64,000 bases of DNA from Sphingobacterium sp. SRCM116780 (GTDB taxonomy: Bacteria; Bacteroidota; Bacteroidia; Sphingobacteriales; Sphingobacteriaceae), in assembly GCF_021442025.1 (NCBI RefSeq), contig NZ_CP090446.1, positions 2,852,001-2,916,000 of the forward strand. Direction: 5' to 3'. The position numbers and the translations under genes are program-made. Positions 35,778 through 44,984 of the stretch are shown piece after piece. The notes beneath the pieces are model-generated. The model was not told the origin of the DNA, searched no databases, and worked only from the letters and a program-made list of their open reading frames with translations. How positions within the stretch are numbered: the stretch's first letter is position 1; each line of letters begins with the position of its first letter.

Positions 35778-38459
35778 ATGTCAAATAAAGGAAATACATT
35801 TAGACCGTCTAGCGCTAATACATCAACGAAAAGGAGTACAAAAAAGGAAACTCCAATAAATAAAAAGTTCGAAAATAAAGAGCAATCTCCTGCTAGAGAT
35901 TTATCAGAAGTGCAACAAAAATTAATTAAAATTTTTGGAGCTTTTCTATTGTTATGTGCTGTTTTATTGGGAGTTGCATTTGTCTCCTATTTATTTACAT
36001 GGTCAGAAGATCAAAGTTATATTGCTTCTTCCAATGGCGGATGGGGCACAGTAATGAATACCGCTGATGAAATAGATGATCCTGACATAGACTTACCTAT
36101 CGTTCAAAATAAACTAGGAAAATATGGTGCCTTATTTGCAAACCAATTTATTTACAATTGGTTTGGGGTTGCTTCGTTTCTATTCTTATTAGTATTGTTT
36201 GTAATTGGATATAGATTATTATATAAAAAATCAATACTACCTGTTTTTCGCACCATCATATATTCATTCATTGCTATTGTATTCATTTCGGTGACATTGG
36301 GTTTTTTCCATAGTTTTATAGAAAAGGCACCTCATATCTTAGAAGGAAAGTTTGGTTTTTGGACAAATAAATTATTAGAGGCGCAAATAGGAACTGTAGG
36401 TGTAGCTGGAATTTTAATCTTTGCGTGTCTTACAACATTAATTTTAATCTATAACTTGGACTTAAAATTTAGCATTTTTGACTCCAGAAAAAAGGTAGAA
36501 GAAGAATTTTTTGAAGAAGATGATGATGAAGACGATGGCAATTATAGTAATACCATTCGTAAATCTGAAAGTATTGACTCGGAACCTTTAGTCAATAGAA
36601 GAGAATCTTACACCCCTCCTCCTAGTCTAAATGATAAATTTCAATCTGGTAGAAATAGTGAAATCAAATTAAATGAGGAATCTGTTATTCCACATAAAGA
36701 AATCATTTTACCTGTCAACGAAATTCAACCAGAAAACAAAGTAATCATTCCTTTTGACATAGAAGACAGTTTTAACGTTGAGCAACATCCCAATCCTGTA
36801 GTAGATAATAGCATCTCTTTTACAGTAGATGAACCGTTAGAATTGGATCCTGTTATCGAAGTAGAAGAGCATCATGAGTTAGAAGTCGAATCGTTAAAAG
36901 AGGAAAAAACAATAACAGCGAATGATCTAGTTGCACAGTTTGGTCAATATGACCCTAAACTTGATTTGGCAGGTTACCAACATCCGACATTGGATTTATT
37001 AAAAGATTATGGTACTGGAAAAATTACTATTAATCAGCAAGAGTTAGAAGCGAATAAAAATAGAATCGTTGATACCTTAAGAAATTATAACATTGAAATT
37101 GAGCACATAAAGGCAACAATTGGCCCTACAGTTACTTTATATGAGATCATTCCGAAACCGGGAGTTCGTATTTCAAAAATTAAAAATTTAGAAGATGATA
37201 TCGCGCTAAGTTTAGCCGCTTTAGGGATACGTATTATCGCGCCAATGCCAGGGAAAGGTACCATCGGGATTGAGGTACCAAATAGCAACCCTGAAATGGT
37301 ATCTATGAAATCTATTATTGCTACCGAGAAATTCCAAAAAACAGATATGGATCTTCCTATTGCATTGGGGAAAACAATATCAAATGAAGTATATATTGCA
37401 GATTTAGCCAAAATGCCCCACTTACTCGTTGCGGGTGCTACTGGACAAGGTAAATCTGTTGGTATCAACGCTATTTTGACTTCATTACTTTACAAAAAAC
37501 ATCCAGCGGAATTAAAATTCGTATTGGTCGATCCAAAAAAAGTAGAACTTTCATTGTTCAAAAAGGTAGAACGTCACTTTTTAGCGAAGCTACCTGGAGA
37601 AGAAGATGCTATTATTACAGATACAAAGAAGGTTATCAATACATTAAATTCTCTTTGTATTGAGATGGATCAACGATATGATTTGTTAAAGAACGGTCAT
37701 GTTCGTAATTTAAAAGAATATAATGCAAAATTTGTCAATCGCAGATTAAACCCTGAGGAGGGTCATCGATTCTTACCCTTTATAGTTCTTATAGTAGATG
37801 AGTTTGCCGACTTGATGATGACGGCTGGTAAAGAAGTAGAAACACCAATTGCACGTTTAGCACAATTAGCTCGTGCAGTAGGTATTCACTTAGTGATTGC
37901 CACCCAACGTCCTTCAGTCAATATCATTACAGGAACGATTAAAGCCAATTTCCCGGCTCGTTTGGCATTCCGCGTATTATCTAAAGTAGATTCACGTACT
38001 ATTTTAGATTCTGGAGGTGCCGATCAGTTAATAGGTCGTGGGGATATGCTTTTATCAACAGGTAGTGATTTGATTCGTATTCAATGTGCATTTGTCGATA
38101 CCCCTGAAGTAGAAATGATTTCTGACTTTATCGGTGGTCAGCGAGGATATCCTTCGGCATTTATGTTACCGGAATACGTGGATGAGAATGGCGATGGTTC
38201 AGGGTCAACAGATTTTGATTTCTCTGACCGAGATCAATTATTTGAAGAAGCTGCACGCCTAATCGTTATGCATCAACAAGGGTCAACCTCTTTAATCCAA
38301 CGTAAATTGAAGTTGGGCTACAATAGAGCTGGAAGAATAATCGATCAATTGGAATCAGCAGGTATTGTTGGTCCTTTTGAAGGGAGTAAAGCACGTGAAG
38401 TACTTTATCCTGATGAATATTCTTTGGAACAGTTTTTAGAAACATTAAGGAAGGATTAA
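35778..38459 (+). CDS. ftsK: DNA translocase FtsK
   Basis: Septal ATPase that pumps chromosome termini and activates XerCD/dif resolution. Four membrane helices lie at about residues 45-215 (IFGAFLLLCAVLLGVAF, FLFLLVLFVIGYRLL, FRTIIYSFIAIVFISV, GVAGILIFACLTTLIL). A variable acidic linker (240-395) is followed by the RecA-like motor: Walker A VAGATGQGKSVGINA and Walker B IVDEFADLMM. The C-terminal gamma winged-helix (MHQQGSTSLIQRKLKLGYN) reads KOPS/polar sequences. 893 residues from the chosen start. The lolA-like gene follows 5 bases later, so the two are cotranscribed. Confidence 0.93.
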   Translation: MSNKGNTFRPSSANTSTKRSTKKETPINKKFENKEQSPARDLSEVQQKLIKIFGAFLLLCAVLLGVAFVSYLFTWSEDQSYIASSNGGWGTVMNTADEIDDPDIDLPIVQNKLGKYGALFANQFIYNWFGVASFLFLLVLFVIGYRLLYKKSILPVFRTIIYSFIAIVFISVTLGFFHSFIEKAPHILEGKFGFWTNKLLEAQIGTVGVAGILIFACLTTLILIYNLDLKFSIFDSRKKVEEEFFEEDDDEDDGNYSNTIRKSESIDSEPLVNRRESYTPPPSLNDKFQSGRNSEIKLNEESVIPHKEIILPVNEIQPENKVIIPFDIEDSFNVEQHPNPVVDNSISFTVDEPLELDPVIEVEEHHELEVESLKEEKTITANDLVAQFGQYDPKLDLAGYQHPTLDLLKDYGTGKITINQQELEANKNRIVDTLRNYNIEIEHIKATIGPTVTLYEIIPKPGVRISKIKNLEDDIALSLAALGIRIIAPMPGKGTIGIEVPNSNPEMVSMKSIIATEKFQKTDMDLPIALGKTISNEVYIADLAKMPHLLVAGATGQGKSVGINAILTSLLYKKHPAELKFVLVDPKKVELSLFKKVERHFLAKLPGEEDAIITDTKKVINTLNSLCIEMDQRYDLLKNGHVRNLKEYNAKFVNRRLNPEEGHRFLPFIVLIVDEFADLMMTAGKEVETPIARLAQLARAVGIHLVIATQRPSVNIITGTIKANFPARLAFRVLSKVDSRTILDSGGADQLIGRGDMLLSTGSDLIRIQCAFVDTPEVEMISDFIGGQRGYPSAFMLPEYVDENGDGSGSTDFDFSDRDQLFEEAARLIVMHQQGSTSLIQRKLKLGYNRAGRIIDQLESAGIVGPFEGSKAREVLYPDEYSLEQFLETLRKD

Positions 38460-38464
38460 AAAAA

Positions 38465-39121
38465 ATGAAAAAATCGATGAGCTTTTTGGTTAGCATGTTA
38501 ACCTTAGTATGCGCGACCTCAGCTTTTGCACAACAAGATGCAGCTGCAAAAAAAATTTTAGCTGAAGTCAGTAAAAAATACGACAGTTATCAGAGTGTGC
38601 AAGCAAATTTTTCTTTTTCTGCTGTGCAGGGAGCTAACAAATCTGCATACGCGGATGCTGGTACTCTTTATTTGGATAAGAAAAATAACAGATACCAAAT
38701 TTCGATGAAAAGTCAAGATATGATATCTGATGGTAAAAACCTCTATACGATCTTAAAGAATGAAAAAGAAGTTCAAATGGCAGAAGTAGAGAAAAGTGCT
38801 GATGCCATAGATCCAAGTAATATTTTTAGCTTTTACAAAACTGGATTTAAATATACGTTAGCGGCCAATGAAAAATCTGGAACAACGGTATTAAATGTAG
38901 TAGAATTAAGTCCAACGGACACAAAAAAGAATTACTCCAAAATCAAATTGCGCATCAATAAGTCTACAAAACTTATTCACGATGCGACTGTATTTGATAA
39001 AAATGGAGGTAAATACAATTATACCATTAAAACACAAACTGCTAACAAAAATTTAGACAGCAGTTTATTTACCTTTAATAAAGGAAAATATAGTGGGTAT
39101 GAAATAGTGGATTTGAGATAA
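38465..39121 (+). CDS. LolA-like outer-membrane lipoprotein carrier
   Basis: A signal peptide (MKKSMSFLVSMLTLVCATSAFA) precedes a single LolA fold: AKKILAEVSKKYDSYQSVQANF, then DAGTLYLDKKNNRYQISMKS and SDGKNLYTI. The protein shuttles lipoproteins to the outer membrane by accepting acyl chains in a hydrophobic half-barrel. 218 residues, normal for Bacteroidota. Overlaps the ftsK transcript (5-base gap). The ftsK-lolA gene order is common in this phylum. Assigned as LolA family; not certain that it is the main carrier. Confidence 0.85.
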   Translation: MKKSMSFLVSMLTLVCATSAFAQQDAAAKKILAEVSKKYDSYQSVQANFSFSAVQGANKSAYADAGTLYLDKKNNRYQISMKSQDMISDGKNLYTILKNEKEVQMAEVEKSADAIDPSNIFSFYKTGFKYTLAANEKSGTTVLNVVELSPTDTKKNYSKIKLRINKSTKLIHDATVFDKNGGKYNYTIKTQTANKNLDSSLFTFNKGKYSGYEIVDLR

Positions 39122-39133
39122 TGAGATTACTAT

Positions 39134-39179
39134 AAAAAAGAAAGGGCTTGAATAAAATTATTCAAGCCCTTTCTTTTTT
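39134..39179. terminator. Bidirectional terminator
   Basis: AAAAAAGAAAGGGCTTGAATAA ... TTATTCAAGCCCTTTCTTTTTT, between convergent lolA and lytic transglycosylase genes. Confidence 0.85.
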
Positions 39180-39990
39180 ATAGTAAATTTTCTTTTGAAT
39201 TATCTTCGTCTTTATCTACTCGATTAGCATAGCGTGTATAACCATGCTTCTGTGGATTTTCGATAATTTCCTTCATTGAAATTAATTTATAGACATATGA
39301 ACCTGTCTCATTATTTAATTTCAAATCGTAATAACTATCTTCTTTTTGGCGTCTGATTGTTCCTTTTAGGCTTCCCCCTCCTACATTATAGGCTGCAGCA
39401 ACCAGGGTCCAATTTCCAAACTCCTTATACAGTGATTTAATGTATTTAGCAGCGGCATGAGTTGATTTAACCAAGTCTAATCTTTCATCAACGCTACCAT
39501 TTACTTTCAATCCGTATAATCTCGCTGTAGCAGGCATAAATTGCCAGTAACCTCCAGCTCCTTTAGAAGAAACCACACCGCGATCCAATCCACTTTCTAC
39601 TAATGGGATGTACTTGAAGTCTTCAGGAATATTATAAGATGCTAAAATCTTTTCAATCTTAGGCAGATAGGCTTCTGCTTTTTTATGTAGACTGTAAGAA
39701 CCTCTTTTCTTAAAAGAGAAATTTTTAAAATATCTTAACAATTTGCTTTCTACATTGGGCCTATTAATAGGTAGTGTATCATTTGCAAATGTTAATGAAC
39801 TTAAATAATGACTATTGTCGTCATCATCATTTTTTTCCTTTTCATCTCCCTCACGCGAAAGATTATTCGGCGCTATCACAGTAATGATCTTATCACCACC
39901 TCTAGCAATTCTGTTTGGGTTTGAGTACAATTTTGACAACACTAACGCTGACAAAATCAGACTACAACATAGTACTTTTTTTCTAAACAT
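39178..39990 (-). CDS. Lytic transglycosylase, SLT family (270 aa)
   Basis: Periplasmic murein-cleaving enzyme forming 1,6-anhydro-MurNAc ends. N-terminal signal or anchor MFRKKVLCCSLILSALVLSK, an acidic low-complexity stretch near residues 44-60, and an SLT domain at about 105-250. The catalytic Glu is in PLVESGLDRG (near residue 132) and the substrate-side GGYWQFMPATARLYGL and LVAAAYNVGGGSLKG motifs are intact. No LysM repeats in the rest, so binding to peptidoglycan is by the SLT domain alone. TATCTTTG promoter element 71 bases upstream. Confidence 0.88.
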   Translation of the reverse strand: MFRKKVLCCSLILSALVLSKLYSNPNRIARGGDKIITVIAPNNLSREGDEKEKNDDDDNSHYLSSLTFANDTLPINRPNVESKLLRYFKNFSFKKRGSYSLHKKAEAYLPKIEKILASYNIPEDFKYIPLVESGLDRGVVSSKGAGGYWQFMPATARLYGLKVNGSVDERLDLVKSTHAAAKYIKSLYKEFGNWTLVAAAYNVGGGSLKGTIRRQKEDSYYDLKLNNETGSYVYKLISMKEIIENPQKHGYTRYANRVDKDEDNSKENLL

Positions 39991-40060
39991 TCACTCCCTT
40001 AATGCTACCCTATCCACGATAAAATCGATCAAAAAATAGCTTGGTACAAATTCAAGGCAA

Positions 40061-40068
40061 CAAAGATA
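40061..40068 (-). promoter_or_regulatory. -7 element of the lytic transglycosylase gene
   Basis: Minus strand TATCTTTG with TTTG 20 bases further upstream (at 40092-40089), a good two-part match. Confidence 0.6.
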
Positions 40069-40203
40069 AAGACTATTTGCCTAAAAAACAAACACTTACT
40101 ACTTTTCAGGGTTTAAATCGCTTTAAACCTTGATTCTTTTGTAACTTTTGATCGACCATTTAAAAATAATTATAATTTCTAGCGAATAAAGGAATATTAT
40201 AGC

Positions 40204-40211
40204 TAACTTTG
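40204..40211 (+). promoter_or_regulatory. -7 element of the pseudouridine synthase gene
   Basis: TAACTTTG, 27 bases before ATG 40239. It overlaps the TTG that would extend the frame to 40209, so ATG 40239 is chosen. Confidence 0.6.
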
Positions 40212-40238
40212 CCGTTCACATTATTTTATCGTAATAAG

Positions 40239-41807
40239 ATGCCATTCAGCAATAAAAGGAACAGTCGTGATGACAAGTCCAAAAACTCAAGAAGTACCTC
40301 AGAAAACTTCAAACCAAGAGGTGATCGTTCAAAGGATGAAAGATCCTCTAATTTCAAAGACAATAAAAGACCGAGAACTTCTTCATTCGGTAATAAAGAT
40401 AACACAGACAAACCATACAATAACGACAGAAAATCTTTTGGAGGTGATAGACCGTTCAAAAAATTTGATGGGGAAAACTCTGACAGAAAAAGAAGTTTCG
40501 ACAAACCGTTTAACAAAGATGGTAAATCTTTTGGTGGAGACAGACCGTTCAAAAAATTTGATGGTGAAAGCTCCGATAGAAAGAGAAGTTTCGACAAGCC
40601 GTTTAACAAAGATGGTAAATCTTTTGGTGGAGACAGACCATTCAAGAAATTTGATGGGGAAAGCTCAGGCAGAAAAAGAAGTTTCGACAAACCGTTCAAC
40701 AAAGAAGGTAGAGCTTTCGGAGGAGATAGACCATTCAAGAAGTTTGATGGTGAAAACTCCGATAGAAAAAGAACTTTCGACAAACCGTTCAACAAAGAAG
40801 GCAGAGCTTTCGGCGGAGACAGACCGTTCAAGAAATTCGATGGTGAAAACTCCGATAGAAAAAGAACTTTCGACAAACCATTCAACAAAGAAGGTAAATC
40901 TTTTGGTGGGGACAGACCGTTCAGAAAATTTGATAATGAAAGCCCTGATAGAAAAGGAAATTTTGACAGATCGGATAGACAGTACAAATCTTCATACAAA
41001 AAATTCAATAACGAGGAGGATCGTAAAGAGTCTTCTGGTGAAAAAAAATATACAGAAAGACCTAAACGTTCTAAATATTCAAAAGAAGATGATGGTACAA
41101 TCCGTTTAAATCGTTACATTGCAAACTCTGGCATATGTTCTAGAAGAAAAGCGGACGAACTGATTGCTGCTGGTGTTGTGAGTGTCAATGGAGAATTCGT
41201 GACAGAATTGGGAACAAAAGTTGATCCGGCTAAAGACGATATCAAATATAACGGTGAGCGCTTGAAACGTGAAAAAATGGTTTACGTTTTATTGAATAAA
41301 CCAAAAGATTATATCACCACTACGGATGATCCTCAAGAACGTCATACGGTCATGGAGTTGGTTTCAAAAGCAACAAAAGAACGTATTTATCCTGTAGGTC
41401 GATTAGATAGAAACACCACTGGTTTATTATTAATGACTAATGATGGTAATTTAGCAGAAAAATTATCACATCCTCGTAATAATATCAGCAAGATCTATAA
41501 CGTAGAATTAAATAAAAATTTAACACAAGGCGATTTCAATAAAATCGAATTTGGTTTGGAGTTAGAAGATGGTTTTATAAAACCTGATGATTTAAGTTTC
41601 GTAACGGGTGCAAGTAAAAAAGAAGTTGGTATCCAAATTCATAGTGGTAAAAATCGTATCGTAAGACGTATTTTTGAATCACTAGGCTACGAAGTAATTA
41701 AACTTGATCGTGTTGTATATGCTAACTTGACTAAAAAGGATTTACCTAGAGGTCGTTGGAGATATATTGAAGAACGAGAATTAGTTCAATTGAAACATTT
41801 AATTTAG
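40239..41807 (+). CDS. RsuA/RluB-family pseudouridine synthase with repetitive basic N-terminus (522 aa)
   Basis: The C-terminal 250 residues are a standard rRNA pseudouridine synthase: an S4 domain (IRLNRYIANSGICSRRKADE) and a catalytic domain with the essential Asp in YPVGRLDRNTTGLLLMTNDG. The RluB/RsuA class modifies 23S U2605 or 16S U516. The N-terminal 260 residues are an Arg/Lys/Asp/Ser-rich disordered tail containing six 31-residue repeats (unit around SFGGDRPFKKFDGE and RKRSFDKPF). Such tails are known in Bacteroidota RluB, probably for RNA binding. ATG 40239 follows a promoter element. The same DNA is also open on the opposite strand and in another frame, which is a composition effect. 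Confidence 0.88.
   Translation: MPFSNKRNSRDDKSKNSRSTSENFKPRGDRSKDERSSNFKDNKRPRTSSFGNKDNTDKPYNNDRKSFGGDRPFKKFDGENSDRKRSFDKPFNKDGKSFGGDRPFKKFDGESSDRKRSFDKPFNKDGKSFGGDRPFKKFDGESSGRKRSFDKPFNKEGRAFGGDRPFKKFDGENSDRKRTFDKPFNKEGRAFGGDRPFKKFDGENSDRKRTFDKPFNKEGKSFGGDRPFRKFDNESPDRKGNFDRSDRQYKSSYKKFNNEEDRKESSGEKKYTERPKRSKYSKEDDGTIRLNRYIANSGICSRRKADELIAAGVVSVNGEFVTELGTKVDPAKDDIKYNGERLKREKMVYVLLNKPKDYITTTDDPQERHTVMELVSKATKERIYPVGRLDRNTTGLLLMTNDGNLAEKLSHPRNNISKIYNVELNKNLTQGDFNKIEFGLELEDGFIKPDDLSFVTGASKKEVGIQIHSGKNRIVRRIFESLGYEVIKLDRVVYANLTKKDLPRGRWRYIEERELVQLKHLI
40428..40970 (+). repeat. Six tandem 93-bp coding repeats
   Basis: Units of 93 bases start at 40428, 40521, 40614, 40707, 40800 and 40893. Each begins with a (G/R)-K/A-S/A-F-G-G-D-R codon series; copies differ mainly at third positions and at the K-D / E-G and S/T codons. 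The last copy is degenerate. Confidence 0.9.
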
Positions 41808-41827
41808 AAATTACTCTTATTAATATA

Positions 41828-41858
41828 GAAAGCAGCTTTTATAGCTGCTTTTTTTCTT
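41828..41858 (+). terminator. Terminator after the pseudouridine synthase gene
   Basis: AAAGCAGCT, TTTAT loop, AGCTGCTTT followed by TTTTTC. Confidence 0.8.
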
Positions 41859-41915
41859 ACAATCTCTTTTTATAATTACAGAATATTATATAATTTAGCA
41901 AAAATCATCCATATC

Positions 41916-42386
41916 ATGACAGATCCAAAAACGTTAACATCGGTCGCTGAATTTCATAAAACTTTTCAACATCCGATTTTAGATACCCCTACTATTCCTG
42001 ACGAAAAAAGAAGTGCATTACGTGTATCTCTGATTGCCGAAGAATTAAAAGAACTAGAAGAAGCAATTCAAAATAATGATCTTGTAGAGGTAGCAGATGC
42101 CTTGTGTGACATTCAATATGTATTATCAGGTGCTGTTCTTGAATTTGGCTTAAAAGACAAATTCAACGCCTTATTTGAAGAGGTACAACGTTCAAATATG
42201 AGCAAAGCTTGTCAATCGATAGAAGAGGCAGAAGCAACGATAAAACATTATAAAGATACAAAGGATGTGGAGAGTTATTATAAAGAAGTGGATGGGCTAT
42301 TTTTAGTCTTCAGAGCTGAAGATAATAAAACACTGAAATCCATTAATTATTCTCCGGCTGATTTAAAATCAATCATAGAAGGATAA
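41916..42386 (+). CDS. MazG-like nucleoside triphosphate pyrophosphohydrolase (156 aa)
   Basis: An all-alpha NTP-PPase of the MazG/HisE superfamily; these hydrolyse (d)NTPs or phosphoribosyl-ATP to the monophosphate and PPi. The metal-binding E-x-x-E ... E-x-x-D motif is visible as EELKELEEAI ... EVADALCDIQYV (about residues 40-70). The C-terminal extension (residues 100-156) has a conserved-looking SYYKEVDGLFLVF segment. Monocistronic between terminators. Substrate unknown; the domain order resembles the phosphoribosyl-ATP-type branch. Confidence 0.85.
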   Translation: MTDPKTLTSVAEFHKTFQHPILDTPTIPDEKRSALRVSLIAEELKELEEAIQNNDLVEVADALCDIQYVLSGAVLEFGLKDKFNALFEEVQRSNMSKACQSIEEAEATIKHYKDTKDVESYYKEVDGLFLVFRAEDNKTLKSINYSPADLKSIIEG

Positions 42387-42387
42387 A

Positions 42388-42412
42388 AAGAAAGGGCTGT
42401 ATAGCCCTTTCT
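42388..42412. terminator. Bidirectional terminator
   Basis: AAGAAAGGGCT, GTAT loop, AGCCCTTTCTT between convergent genes. Confidence 0.8.
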
Positions 42413-42414
42413 TC

Positions 42415-43362
42415 TTATCCTAAATATTTAGAGCCTTGAATGGCTTTTTTTCTTTCTAAAGCCTTGTCAATATAGCTTTGAATTGCGGATTTCTTCATTC
42501 CCCAGTTGGGTGCAATTAATAGATCTTGATCCGCCAATCCAAATAAACGCTGAATCACAATATCTGGTCGTAATAATGGAATAAATTCGGCCAGAAAATC
42601 ACAATATTCATCAATAGAAAATACATGGAAAGGTTCTCGCTTATACTGAACTCCCATAATAGAACCTTCTACGATATGTAAATGATGCAACTTCACAAAT
42701 TTAATTTGAGGATGCTTATTAATTTCATTCGCATATTTCAGCATCATTTCCTTTGTTTCCCATGGAAAACCGAAAATCGTATGTACACAAATTTCCAAAG
42801 GACTATTTTCTACCAATTTTAAAGCTTTTTGCAACTCTTCATGTGAACATCCCCGGTTTATACGGTTCAACGTATCATCATAGATCGACTCCATACCCAT
42901 CTCCAAATCAACATCAAAACGATCACAATAGCTCTCCAATAAGGCTACTTTCTCAAAATCGATGCAATCTGGGCGTGTTCCTACAGACAGTCCGACTGTA
43001 TCCTCGGGGCATACTGCTAAAGCTTCATCATACATTGTTTTTAAAAAATGAGCTGGAGCATAGGTGTTGGTATTCGGTTGAAAGTAAATGACAAATTTAT
43101 CGGCACGGTAACCTTCCCTAGCTCTTTTAATTCCTTCTTCTACTTGTTCACGAATGGTTGGTAATTTACGAGCTGATTCTGGCGTAAATGAATCGACATT
43201 ACAATACGAACAACCGCCATATCCCTTACTTCCATCGCGATTAGGACAAGTAAAATTTCCATCCACGATAACTTTATATACGCGTTGACCATTATATTTT
43301 TTCTTTAAATAAGATCCATAATGATTGTATGGCTTTTGTCCTATATCTAATAATGTGCTCAT
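42415..43362 (-). CDS. Radical SAM protein, TIGR01212/YhcC family
   Basis: Radical S-adenosylmethionine protein with a [4Fe-4S] cluster. The Cys ligands are in FTCPNRDGSKGYGGCSYCN. Further family motifs include YFQPNTNTYAP, VGLSVGTRPDCI and HTIFGFPWETKEMML. 315 residues, normal for the YhcC branch, which has no established substrate. The -7 element ends only six bases before the ATG, so the mRNA is probably leaderless. Confidence 0.88.
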   Translation of the reverse strand: MSTLLDIGQKPYNHYGSYLKKKYNGQRVYKVIVDGNFTCPNRDGSKGYGGCSYCNVDSFTPESARKLPTIREQVEEGIKRAREGYRADKFVIYFQPNTNTYAPAHFLKTMYDEALAVCPEDTVGLSVGTRPDCIDFEKVALLESYCDRFDVDLEMGMESIYDDTLNRINRGCSHEELQKALKLVENSPLEICVHTIFGFPWETKEMMLKYANEINKHPQIKFVKLHHLHIVEGSIMGVQYKREPFHVFSIDEYCDFLAEFIPLLRPDIVIQRLFGLADQDLLIAPNWGMKKSAIQSYIDKALERKKAIQGSKYLG

Positions 43363-43367
43363 AAATA

Positions 43368-43375
43368 CAAAGATA
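43368..43375 (-). promoter_or_regulatory. -7 element giving a leaderless yhcC-like mRNA
   Basis: Minus strand TATCTTTG, six bases upstream of the ATG at 43362. With transcription starting four to six bases past the element, the start codon is at or next to +1. Confidence 0.6.
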
Positions 43376-43477
43376 GAAAGATTTCATAGGATTTAATTAT
43401 TTGGGTTATATTATATACAGGCCAATAATAGATTTCATTATTCAATTTAGTATCTTTATAAGTTATACCAGGAAACT

Positions 43478-44503
43478 ATGAAAAAAATAACCCTTAAAGA
43501 TATTGCAATTGCGTTAAACTTATCAGTATCTACTGTTTCCAAAGCCCTCTCTGATAGTCATGAAATCAATAAGGATACAAAAAAGAAAATTGCCGCTTAT
43601 GCTCGTAAACATAATTATCAGTATAACACATTAGCAAGAAGCTTAAAAACAGGTAAAACGAACATTATAGGTGTTATTGTCTCGACCATTAGCAATTCAT
43701 TCTTTTCTCAGATTTTGGAGGGAATCGAAGAGTCGTCTCTGATGCAACAATATAATGTTATTATCATGCAGAGTAGAGAGAATCCTGCTATAGAAAAAAA
43801 ATGTATTGATATTTTATATTCTAAAGGAGTCGATGGTATATTAATTTCACCCGTATCTGATAGTGCAAACTTAAACTATCTACAACAACTGCATCAGACA
43901 GACTGCCCGATTGTAATTTTCGATCGTATCAATAACCATCTCAATACCTTCAAAATAGGAATAGACAATAAAAAAGCTGCAAAAAGAGCTACCCAAGAAC
44001 TTATTAATAGAAATTACAGAAATATCTTACATATAACGGGACTTAATAATGGCGTTACAAATGAACGACTTACAGGTTTCCAAGAAGCCCTCAAACAAAA
44101 TAACATCACTTTCCAAGAGCATAATCTTTTAAGATGTGATCTTTCACAAATAGAAATTGTAGAAAACCAAATCTTAAATAAGCTAACTAAATTAAAACAA
44201 GCGAATAAAAGTCCAGATGCAATTTTTACAGCAACTGATTTATTGACAAATAGAACTATAGGTTTGCTTGCGCAACAAAAAATAAAAATACCAGATGAAA
44301 TTGCCTTAATTGGTTTTTCAAATACCAACTATGCTTTTTCCTTTAACCCTCCGTTAACTTGTATTTCTCAACCAGCTAAAAATATCGGAAAGTTAGCCAT
44401 TGAGAAAATGATTAATATATTAGACTTACGTATGAAAAAGAGAGAAATTGTTTATGAAACAATAGCATTAGAGGCTGAACTAATTATTCGTGAATCTATC
44501 TAG
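43478..44503 (+). CDS. LacI-family transcriptional regulator
   Basis: N-terminal HTH: ITLKDIAIALNLSVSTVSKA (about 3-22) with the hinge helix LARSLKTGKTNIIGVIV. The periplasmic-binding-like effector domain spans about 60-341, with DGILISPVSDSANL and AIFTATDLLTNRTIGLLA. This is a standard ROK-less, LacI/GalR-type one-component sugar sensor. Neighbours are a radical SAM gene (divergent) and, beyond a small lipoprotein gene, a convergent sulfatase, so regulation of the sulfatase or a glycan pathway is possible but unproven. No operator was recognised. Confidence 0.9.
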   Translation: MKKITLKDIAIALNLSVSTVSKALSDSHEINKDTKKKIAAYARKHNYQYNTLARSLKTGKTNIIGVIVSTISNSFFSQILEGIEESSLMQQYNVIIMQSRENPAIEKKCIDILYSKGVDGILISPVSDSANLNYLQQLHQTDCPIVIFDRINNHLNTFKIGIDNKKAAKRATQELINRNYRNILHITGLNNGVTNERLTGFQEALKQNNITFQEHNLLRCDLSQIEIVENQILNKLTKLKQANKSPDAIFTATDLLTNRTIGLLAQQKIKIPDEIALIGFSNTNYAFSFNPPLTCISQPAKNIGKLAIEKMINILDLRMKKREIVYETIALEAELIIRESI

Positions 44504-44585
44504 TTTACCCAGTACTATTTCAATTCAATCTGATTCCCATACGAAGTTTAATTCCTGTGTTATACAGCCTTTATAACCAAAACAA

Positions 44586-44611
44586 AAGGGAATAATTGCT
44601 TATTCCCTTGT
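44586..44611 (-). terminator. Terminator after the His-rich gene
   Basis: Minus strand CAAGGGAATA, AGCAAT loop, TATTCCCTT followed by TTGTTTTGG; T-rich tail is imperfect. Confidence 0.55.
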
Positions 44612-44615
44612 CATG

Positions 44616-44777
44616 TTAATGGTGATGCCTATGATGTTTTTTATAATGCTTATTATAATGACCGTAATGGTGTCCTCGATCATATCTTGGTCCACGATCG
44701 TGATAATATCCTACACAAGAGCTCGCTACTAATAGCAGCATTAATCCACTTAAAAATATCGCAAGTTTTGCTTTCAT
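44616..44777 (-). CDS. His-rich small lipoprotein (53 aa)
   Basis: The ATG at 44777 (MKAKLAIFLSGLMLLLVASSC) gives a signal with lipobox cysteine at about residue 21; the longer frame from 44852 adds no sensible N-terminus. The mature part is only about 32 residues and extremely rich in His, Tyr, Gly and Arg (RHHYGHYNKHYKKHHRHHH-like pattern). This composition suggests transition-metal binding (Zn, Cu or Ni). No partner gene adjoins it. Small His-rich lipoproteins of this type are common in Bacteroidota but poorly described. Confidence 0.6.
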   Translation of the reverse strand: MKAKLAIFLSGLMLLLVASSCVGYYHDRGPRYDRGHHYGHYNKHYKKHHRHHH

Positions 44778-44984
44778 AATTAATTCTTTAAGAATTAATT
44801 TCCAAATACTATACCAAAACAAAACCAAATAGAAGTGGCCCCTATTATACAAAAAGTAAAATGCTAATTACAAATCAGTTAGCTAAGCAAATAAAATATT
44901 ATTTAAAAAAAATCAACATCATCACTTATCAAATCCATTAGGTTGAAAATATTTGGATTATAAACCCAACAAGAAGAATACTAA

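Noticed and set aside
40226-41008. 260-codon open frame on the minus strand (and a 280-codon plus-strand frame at 40267-41109)
   Set aside because: Both overlap the coding repeats of the pseudouridine synthase gene in other frames. Their translations are repetitive shadows with no domain, caused by the 93-bp repeats.
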